A stretch of DNA of 20,738 nucleotides from Gammaproteobacteria bacterium (lineage in GTDB: Bacteria; Pseudomonadota; Gammaproteobacteria; Pseudomonadales; Halieaceae): contig JAOUDU010000002.1 of the NCBI GenBank assembly GCA_029859085.1, forward strand, positions 1-20,738, read 5' to 3'. Each line of letters opens with the position of its first letter. Position 1 is the stretch's first letter. The notes below the pieces were generated by a model. The model was not told the DNA's origin and searched no databases. It worked only from the letters and a program-made list of their open reading frames with translations. Both the position numbers and the translations under genes were made by a program. This document shows positions 15,828-20,738 of the stretch, piece by piece.

Positions 15828-17195
15828 TCAGGCGGGTGAGATCGGTTTGCGCAGGTTCCAGGCCAGGCGCAGGAACACCAATGCCGAGGTGACGGCTATC
15901 CCCGCGATCAGGCTCTGCCAGAAGGCGACGGTACCATCCAGCGCGTTGTCCGCATGGATAATGCCGCGCCAGTAACCCAGGGGCAGCGTGATCAGCCAGT
16001 AGGCGAGGCACAGCGCGAAGAACGCGAACCTTGTGTCCTTGAAGGCCCGCAGGCAATAGCTTGCGGCCACCTGCGCCGAATCGATGACGATGAACAGTGC
16101 GGCCAGCCGGACCAGGATGACGGCTACCTCGGCGATGTCCCGGTCGCCGGTGAACAGGCTCACCAGGAACGCGGGGGAGGACAGCAGCAGCGTCATGCCC
16201 AGCAGGCCGACCAATACCGTCATGGACATGCCACAGCGGATGGACAAGCTCACCGCGGCGCGATCGCCAGAACCTATCGCGTGCCCCACCCGGATCGCCA
16301 TGGCCGAGCCGAAACTGACCAGGGGCATGTACACCACATCCCACATACTGAACGCCACCTGGTGGGCGGCCATCGCGATATCGCCGAGGGTGGCGATGCA
16401 CAGTGCGATGACCGAGAAGAACGCGATCTCCACGAACAGGGTGGCGCCCAGGGGCAGGCCCAGGCGGACGATATCGCCGATCACCGCCAGGCGCGGCGCC
16501 ACCAGTCGCAGCGGTGGCAGGTAGGCCTTCAGGCCCTCGGCGCGGGTCATGTAAAAGCCCAGTAACGCCACCCCCAGCCACATAGAGAGCGCGGTGGCCC
16601 AGCCACAGCCGGCGGCGCCCAGCTCGGGCAGTCCCCAGCGGCCGTACATCAGGGCGTAATTGAGCGGAATGTTGGCCAGGAATCCCAGCACGCTGGCCGC
16701 GGCGAAGGGGCGCATGATCCCGATGCCCTGGCTGTGGCAACGCAGGGCTTCGAATACCGCAGCCGCAGGCAGGCCGAATGCCACCGCCTGCATATAGGCG
16801 AGGCTCTTGGCGGCGGTGGGCGCATCGAGCTGCAGCAGCGCAAGCAGCGGCGCCGCGCCAAAACATATGGGCCCCACCACCAGCCCCAGTGCCAGGGCCA
16901 GCCACAGGGCCTGGGGCAGGGAGTCGCGAATGGCAACGGCCCTGCCGGCGCCGGCGTGCTGGGCGATGATATAGGTCGCGCCAAGGCTGACCCCGATAAC
17001 GAACAGGTAAAGCGGCAGCCAGATGTTATAGCCGATCGCAATCGCCGCGAGGTCGGTGGCGTTGTAGTGCCCGGCCATAATGGTGTCCACCACGCCGGTG
17101 CCGACCTGTGCCAGCTGGGCGACGACCATCGGCCAGGCCAGCGCCAGCAGGGCGCGACTTTCGGCCAGGATTGCAGGTCTTTTGTGTGAATGCAT
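15828..17195 (-). CDS. MATE-family multidrug/cation efflux transporter
   Basis: MATE proteins export drugs or organic cations in exchange for Na+ or H+. The sequence shows about twelve hydrophobic segments in two similar halves: LALAWPMVVAQLAQVGTGVVDTIMAGH near the N terminus and the equivalent VRLGLPLGATLFVEIAFFSVIALC at the middle. GHYNATDLAAIAIG after TM1 and the GAGRAVAI and GSGDRAAV loops are family hallmarks (NorM-like). I start at the ATG at 17195 (455 residues, MHSHKRPA). The frame stays open upstream but that extension would run into the doxX start and is Arg-rich, not MATE-like. It is divergent from doxX with a 112-base spacer. Substrate not predictable. Confidence 0.92.
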   Translation of the reverse strand: MHSHKRPAILAESRALLALAWPMVVAQLAQVGTGVVDTIMAGHYNATDLAAIAIGYNIWLPLYLFVIGVSLGATYIIAQHAGAGRAVAIRDSLPQALWLALALGLVVGPICFGAAPLLALLQLDAPTAAKSLAYMQAVAFGLPAAAVFEALRCHSQGIGIMRPFAAASVLGFLANIPLNYALMYGRWGLPELGAAGCGWATALSMWLGVALLGFYMTRAEGLKAYLPPLRLVAPRLAVIGDIVRLGLPLGATLFVEIAFFSVIALCIATLGDIAMAAHQVAFSMWDVVYMPLVSFGSAMAIRVGHAIGSGDRAAVSLSIRCGMSMTVLVGLLGMTLLLSSPAFLVSLFTGDRDIAEVAVILVRLAALFIVIDSAQVAASYCLRAFKDTRFAFFALCLAYWLITLPLGYWRGIIHADNALDGTVAFWQSLIAGIAVTSALVFLRLAWNLRKPISPA

Positions 17196-17245
17196 GATTA
17201 TCGATCGCGCTGGGGTGGCTGCGCCGGTGCCGCTGCGAGCGCGCC

Positions 17246-17264
17246 GGCAAAAAAAACTTTTGCC
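17246..17264. promoter_or_regulatory. Inverted repeat in the MATE-doxX divergent spacer
   Basis: GGCAAAA (17246-17252), five bases, and TTTTGCC (17258-17264) form a perfect palindrome between the two divergent genes. It could be an operator shared by both or simply an A-tract curvature element. I cannot fix a convincing promoter for either gene in this 112-base spacer. The doxX ribosome binding site AGGGGA is at 17295-17300. Confidence 0.3.
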
Positions 17265-17307
17265 TGTTTCGGTTGTCAGACAGCACAAGCCTACAGGGGA
17301 TTGGTCC

Positions 17308-17898
17308 ATGAATACATTGGTACGGTGCTATAACCGCCTGCACGACGCGATTTTCGGGCACCTGCAATGCCTGGACGGCCTGGTACCCCTCGCCTTCCGC
17401 CTGTACCTCGCGCCGGTGTTCTGGATTGCCGGCACCCGGAAGATCGCCGGTATGGAGCAGACGATAGACTGGTTCGGCAATCCCGACTGGGGCCTGGGCC
17501 TGCCCTTTCCCGCGCTGCTGGCCCACCTCGCCGCCTATACCGAGGTCATCGGTGCCCTGCTGTTGTTACTGGGCCTGGCTACCCGCTGGATTGCGGTTCC
17601 CCTGATGATCACCATGGTAGTGGCCATTTTCGCGGTGCACTGGGATTACGGCTGGGCCGCGATAGCCGATTCGGGCGCATCCGAAATCGCGGTGCGACTC
17701 GGCAGCGCCAGGGATATCCTGATGGAACACGGCAACTACGCCTGGCTAACCGAGAAGGGCAACCTGGTGGTGCTCAACAACGGGATCGAGTTCGCCGTCA
17801 CCTATTTCATCATGTTGCTGAGCCTGTTTTTCACCGGTGGCGGGCGCTACCTAAGCCTGGATTACTACCTTTCGAGGCTGGTCCCGGACCGGGGCTGA
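17308..17898 (+). CDS. DoxX-family membrane protein
   Basis: This 196-residue inner-membrane protein has a DoxX plan of four or five hydrophobic segments: LVPLAFRLYLAPVFWIAG (about 25-42), LLAHLAAYTEVIGALLLLLGLA (about 70-91), WIAVPLMITMVVAIFAVH, and a C-terminal FAVTYFIMLLSLFFTGGGRY. Between the last two there is a soluble insertion of about 50 residues (WDYGWAAIADSG to LVVLNNG) that makes it longer than simple DoxX proteins. DoxX proteins with a similar insertion are, as I recall, annotated as HvfX partners of copper-binding RiPPs, but no hvfA-, hvfB- or hvfC-like gene is nearby, so that function is only a possibility. Start: ATG at 17308, 7 bases after AGGGGA. Divergent from the MATE gene. 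Confidence 0.85.
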   Translation: MNTLVRCYNRLHDAIFGHLQCLDGLVPLAFRLYLAPVFWIAGTRKIAGMEQTIDWFGNPDWGLGLPFPALLAHLAAYTEVIGALLLLLGLATRWIAVPLMITMVVAIFAVHWDYGWAAIADSGASEIAVRLGSARDILMEHGNYAWLTEKGNLVVLNNGIEFAVTYFIMLLSLFFTGGGRYLSLDYYLSRLVPDRG

Positions 17899-17912
17899 GG
17901 GCCCGCCCGGGG

Positions 17913-17933
17913 CCGATATCGGGCGATATCAGG
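17913..17933 (+). repeat. Tandem 10-base repeat between doxX and the helicase gene
   Basis: CGATATCGGG (17914-17923) is followed directly by CGATATCAGG (17924-17933), so two GATATC palindromes lie one helical turn apart. They lie about 24 bases upstream of the helicase gene's extended -10. This could be a binding site for a regulator; function is unknown. Confidence 0.4.
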
Positions 17934-18000
17934 GCTCACCTATTTCCCGCCGACAATGGTAGACTAGCGCGTTTTTTGAGCAGTCACGGGAAGTCAACAA

Positions 18001-19401
18001 TTGATCAAGAGTTTAGTAGGGCGTATCGCCGGCAAGGGCGTCGCCTCCCAGGACCACAGCCCGGCCAATTCCGGCCATGGAACCCCGCCCCGGCACGAGC
18101 CTTCACACAAGGCCTCCCCGGGGGCGCAGCACGACGGCGATGCCGGCAACGACAAGGGTAACAAGCGCCGGCGGCGCGGGGGCAAGGCGAAACCGGATGT
18201 GACACCCTGGTCCCTGGACGAGTTCCAGGTCGATCCCCTGGAGGGCCAGACCCGGTTCCATGACCTGGGCCTGCGCGAAGAGCTGATGCATGCCATCGCG
18301 GACCTGGGTTTCAAGTATTGCTCGCCGATCCAGGCCTCGATCCTGCCGCACACGCTGCAGGGCAATGACGCCATCGGCAAGGCCCAGACCGGCACCGGCA
18401 AGACCGCGGCCTTCCTCGTTACCATCTTCAACGACCTGCTGTGCAACCCGATCGAGGGCGAGCGCTTCGTCGGCGAGCCGCGGGCGCTGGTAATCGCCCC
18501 CACCCGCGAGCTGGTGATGCAGATCGCCCAGGATGCGGAGGACCTGGCCCGGCACACCGACCTGCAGGTGTCCACCCTGATCGGCGGTATGGATTACCAG
18601 AAGCAGCTCAACCGCCTGCACAACACGGTGATCGACCTGGTGGTCGCAACCCCGGGCCGCCTGCTGGATTTCATGAGCCGCCGCGACCTCTACCTCGACC
18701 ACGTGGAGATACTGGTGCTGGACGAGGCGGACCGCATGCTGGATATGGGTTTCATCCCCCAGGTGAAGCGCATCGTGCGGGCCACCCCGCGCCGGGAGGT
18801 GCGGCAGACCCTGCTGTTTTCGGCCACCTTTACCCAGGACATCATCAACCTGTCGGAGCAGTGGACCTACGAGCCCATCACCATCGAAATCGAGCCCGAC
18901 CACGTGGCCACCGATTCCGTTGACCAGAAGGTGTTCCTGGTCAGCAGCGAACAGCGCTACCGGGTGCTGAACAACCTGCTGCGCAGCGAAGAGGCCACCA
19001 GCGTGATCGTATTTGCCAACCGCCGCGACCAGGTGCGGCGCCTGCACGAGCGCCTGCGCAAATCAGGTGTGGCAGCCGGTATCCTGTCCGGCGAAATACC
19101 CCAGGCCAAACGCACCAGCACCCTGGAGCAGTTCAAGCAGGGCAAGATCAAGGTGCTGGTGGCGACCGATGTCGCCGGTCGCGGCATCCACGTGGAGGGT
19201 GTGAGCCATGTGGTGAATTACAACCTGCCGGAGGACCCCGAAGATTACGTGCACCGTATCGGCCGCACCGGTCGCGCCGGCGCCACCGGGATCTCGATCA
19301 GCTTCGCCAGTGAGGACGATGCGTTCCTGCTGCCCGACCTGGAGGCGCTGCTGGGAACGCGGCTGGAGTGTACCCACCCGCCGGCAGAGTGGCTGGTTTA
19401 G
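18001..19401 (+). CDS. rhlB: DEAD-box RNA helicase, RhlB-like
   Basis: An ATP-dependent RNA helicase with all core motifs: Q motif (SPIQ, 108-111), Walker A AQTGTGKT (128-135), PTREL (167-171), TPGR (217-220), DEAD (241-244), SAT (274-276), [10 protein letters not shown] (388-397) and HRIGRTGR (418-425). A 70-residue N-terminal extension is polar and basic ([11 protein letters not shown]) and probably binds RNA. RhlB is the degradosome helicase of E. coli; here membership of a degradosome is inferred only. The start is TTG at 18001, preceded by GGGAAG with a 7-base gap; no in-frame ATG fits before the domain. An extended -10 (TGGTAGACT, 17957-17965) lies upstream. The 466 residues fit the Pseudomonas-type RhlB. 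Convergent with the next gene, 12 bases apart. Confidence 0.9.
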   Translation: MIKSLVGRIAGKGVASQDHSPANSGHGTPPRHEPSHKASPGAQHDGDAGNDKGNKRRRRGGKAKPDVTPWSLDEFQVDPLEGQTRFHDLGLREELMHAIADLGFKYCSPIQASILPHTLQGNDAIGKAQTGTGKTAAFLVTIFNDLLCNPIEGERFVGEPRALVIAPTRELVMQIAQDAEDLARHTDLQVSTLIGGMDYQKQLNRLHNTVIDLVVATPGRLLDFMSRRDLYLDHVEILVLDEADRMLDMGFIPQVKRIVRATPRREVRQTLLFSATFTQDIINLSEQWTYEPITIEIEPDHVATDSVDQKVFLVSSEQRYRVLNNLLRSEEATSVIVFANRRDQVRRLHERLRKSGVAAGILSGEIPQAKRTSTLEQFKQGKIKVLVATDVAGRGIHVEGVSHVVNYNLPEDPEDYVHRIGRTGRAGATGISISFASEDDAFLLPDLEALLGTRLECTHPPAEWLV

Positions 19402-19413
19402 CTACTGCCGAAG

Positions 19414-20145
19414 CTACGGCTTCAGTTCCTCGCACCACAACAGCGTGGCGCCCACCACCGCGGCGGGCACCACGAAGAAGTTCACCACCGGGATGCCTGT
19501 GCACAGGGCCACGACACCGCCAAAGCCCATGCTGCTGAGGCGCCGGGCCCGGGCCGCCTCCTTCACGTCGGCGAAGCTCAGCTGGTGGTTGTCCATCGGG
19601 TAATCGATAAACTGCAGGCTCATCATCCACGCCCCCAGCAGGAACCACAGCACCGGCGCCACCACGTTGAGCACCGGGATAAAAGACATCACCAGCACAA
19701 AGGCCGCCATCGGCAGGTAATACAGCAGCTTCGACAACTCCCGCAGAATCCCGCGGGGTACGGCCGCCAGCGCCGCGCCCAGACCCTCCAGTGAGTTCAC
19801 CGGTTTGCCGGTGATGAGTTCCTCGGCCTTTTCCGCCAGCAGGGCATTGAATGGGGAGGCGATCACCAGGGCCACCGCGGTAAATACATAGCCGGTCGCC
19901 AGGCTTACCGTCAGTCCCACCAGCGGCCAGATAATCCACTTGATGAAATTCAGCCACTCGGGGATTTTACCCAGCCAGCCTTCCATCACCGCGGAGAGGT
20001 AGCTCAGGCCATACCATATCAGGCTGCCGAAAATAACGATGTTCACCAGCAGCGGGATCAGCACGAACAGGCGCAGCGATGGGTGTTTAAGCATGCCGGC
20101 GCCGCGCGACAGGTAGCCGATGCCGTGGGCGATATTACCTTTCAT
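19414..20145 (-). CDS. cysZ: CysZ/EI24-family membrane protein, putative sulfate transporter
   Basis: Four or more hydrophobic segments are seen: LRLFVLIPLLVNIVIFGSLIWY (about 25-46), FIKWIIWPLVGLTVSLATGYVFTAVALVIASPF (about 67-99), LYYLPMAAFVLVMSFIPVLNVVAPVLWFLLGAW (about 140-172), and VVALCTGIPVVNFFVVPAAVVGATLLW near the end. The pattern ASPFNALLAEKAEE and QFIDYPMDNH is typical of CysZ, which brings sulfate into the cell for cysteine synthesis. No sulfur genes are adjacent, so substrate is inferred from family. GGAG lies 9 bases before the ATG at 20145; a TTG directly before it is possible. The gene overlaps the CWC gene by 11 bases and is probably translated with it. Confidence 0.88.
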   Translation of the reverse strand: MKGNIAHGIGYLSRGAGMLKHPSLRLFVLIPLLVNIVIFGSLIWYGLSYLSAVMEGWLGKIPEWLNFIKWIIWPLVGLTVSLATGYVFTAVALVIASPFNALLAEKAEELITGKPVNSLEGLGAALAAVPRGILRELSKLLYYLPMAAFVLVMSFIPVLNVVAPVLWFLLGAWMMSLQFIDYPMDNHQLSFADVKEAARARRLSSMGFGGVVALCTGIPVVNFFVVPAAVVGATLLWCEELKP

Positions 20146-20350
20146 CAAGAGGTTCTCCTTTACTGCTGCCGCAGGCCGGGCAGAGACAGCGCTTGCCGAC
20201 GGACTCCGCCGGCACTGCCGCCAGGGCGGCGGCGCTGATAGTGGCAGCAGCGCACCAGCAGCTGTCCACGGGTCGTCCCGCGGCCATCGCGCAGCGGTTG
20301 TCGCCGCCGCACAGCGGGCAGGTTTTCAGCCATTGTTCAGGTGCTGTCAT
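20135..20350 (-). CDS. Small cysteine-rich CWC protein
   Basis: A 71-residue protein with eight cysteines: C11-x2-C14, C20, C31-x-C33, C55-x-C57-x2-C60. The CPLCGGDNRC and DSCWCA pattern is that of the 'cysteine-rich CWC' family, probably a zinc-binding protein of unknown function. It overlaps the cysZ-like gene by 11 bases, so both should be one transcript. The ATG at 20350 lies 64 bases from the divergent Smr gene. Too short for domain tools to be decisive, but the CWC signature is clear. Confidence 0.82.
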   Translation of the reverse strand: MTAPEQWLKTCPLCGGDNRCAMAAGRPVDSCWCAAATISAAALAAVPAESVGKRCLCPACGSSKGEPLDER

Positions 20351-20380
20351 ACGCAGACCATACTACGCGGTTTTGCCAGG

Positions 20381-20393
20381 GGCTATAATAGCC
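20381..20393 (+). promoter_or_regulatory. Consensus -10 inside a palindrome, smr promoter
   Basis: A perfect TATAAT (20384-20389) lies in the palindrome GGCTAT-A-ATAGCC. Transcription would start near 20396, about 19 bases before the ATG at 20415. The -35 at 17 bases is poor (TACTAC), so a regulator may be involved. Confidence 0.5.
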
Positions 20394-20414
20394 AACTCAT
20401 GGCGGGGTGTAAGT

Positions 20415-20738
20415 ATGGCCGGTGACGACGACAAGGTATTTCTCGACGAAATGGCGGATGTGGTGCCCCTCAAGCGCGCCCCCCGCGTCGCGGTGCGCGG
20501 CAAAGCCCAGGCGGAGCGGGATTCCTCGCAGGAACTGCGCCGGCAGGCCGCGGTGCAGGACCCCGCGCGCGACCGCAACACCCTGACCGAGGGCGGGATC
20601 GCCCCGCTGGATGCCTGGTATGTGCTGGAGTTCAAGCGCCCGGGCGTGCAGAACGGCGTGTTTCGCCGGCTCAAGCAGGGCCGTTACGAGAGCGAGGCCC
20701 GGCTCGACCTGCACCGCCTCACTGCCGCCGACGCCCGC
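20415..20738 (+). CDS. Smr-domain protein, putative endonuclease (5' part)
   Basis: The first 108 residues are visible and the gene runs off the window. It starts at ATG 20415 (MAGDDDKVFLDEMADVVPLK), with GGGG 7 to 11 bases upstream. The segment RLKQGRYESEARLDLHRLTAADAR is the entry to the Smr/MutS2 domain: the LDLHR (LDLHG-like) motif is typical of the family. The N-terminal part is charged with V-P-L-K as in SmrA-like proteins, which have been described as DNA endonucleases or, in other cases, ribosome-collision nucleases. Residues 80 to 100 (PGVQNGVFRRLKQG) match the conserved segment before the Smr domain. Divergent from the CWC/CysZ pair. Confidence 0.85.
   Translation, partial: MAGDDDKVFLDEMADVVPLKRAPRVAVRGKAQAERDSSQELRRQAAVQDPARDRNTLTEGGIAPLDAWYVLEFKRPGVQNGVFRRLKQGRYESEARLDLHRLTAADAR

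Noticed and set aside
15721..16905. Long open frame on the minus strand (about 394 codons)
   Set aside because: It overlaps the MATE gene in another frame; its product is Gly/Arg/Pro-rich with no membrane segments or motifs. A GC-rich shadow.
17196..17309. N-terminal extension of the MATE protein by 38 residues
   Set aside because: It would start within the doxX start codon and adds Arg-rich sequence unlike MATE proteins; the ATG at 17195 gives a normal-length protein.
18103..19047. 314-codon minus-strand frame opposite the helicase
   Set aside because: Shadow; the plus strand carries all DEAD-box motifs.
19410..19423. Hairpin GAAGC-TACG-GCTTC between the convergent helicase and CysZ-like genes
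   Set aside because: Only five pairs, no T-run on either side and overlaps the CysZ stop; too weak to call a terminator.

Overview
The window is a stretch of GC-rich gammaproteobacterial chromosome. The gene order TPR lipoprotein-lolB-ispE-tRNA-Gln-prs-rplY-pth-ychF, divergent from hemA-prfA-prmC-moeB, is the arrangement known from Pseudomonas and its relatives. The high GC, the RhlB-type helicase and the protein sequences would fit a marine Cellvibrionales/Halieaceae-like bacterium, but that assignment is a low-confidence inference.

Region 1 (1-2622) is accessory and visibly less GC-rich than the rest. It holds a Fic-domain protein gene (4-1128), a degenerate copy of the 3' two-thirds of a tRNA-Met gene (1134-1200), a ParD/ParE toxin-antitoxin operon with its own promoter and operator-like palindrome (1359-2009), and a truncated tyrosine integrase (2031-2522). 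It ends at an intact elongator tRNA-Met (2546-2622, minus). The integrase remnant lies between two direct tRNA-derived repeats, so I read 1134-2622 as a decayed integrative element at a tRNA-Met attachment site. The fic gene lies just outside the distal repeat and may belong to an older or tandem insertion.

Region 2 (2762-9624, all minus) is a housekeeping run for translation and envelope biogenesis: a TPR lipoprotein, the LolB lipoprotein receptor, the isoprenoid kinase IspE, tRNA-Gln(UUG), PRPP synthetase, ribosomal protein L25/Ctc, peptidyl-tRNA hydrolase and the ATPase YchF. Overlaps and short gaps suggest long co-transcription, with the tRNA processed out of the message. Region 3 (9915-13982, plus) is divergent: hemA, prfA, prmC and moeB overlap by 1 to 4 bases throughout. 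It links tetrapyrrole synthesis from Glu-tRNA, peptide release, methylation of the release factor, and sulfur activation for molybdopterin. The 290-base spacer between regions 2 and 3 contains a candidate hemA promoter and three tight palindromes.

Region 4 (14097-17898) replaces the murI often found next in Pseudomonas. It has a two-gene minus-strand operon of unfamiliar secreted proteins (one resembling DUF4412/LolA-fold proteins, one all-helical), a MATE-family exporter, and a divergent DoxX-family membrane protein. Region 5 (18001-20738) has an RhlB-like DEAD-box helicase starting with TTG, convergent with a CysZ/EI24-type membrane protein. The latter is preceded by a tiny overlapping cysteine-rich CWC protein. 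The window ends inside an Smr-domain protein gene. I saw no rRNA gene, CRISPR array or intact insertion sequence.
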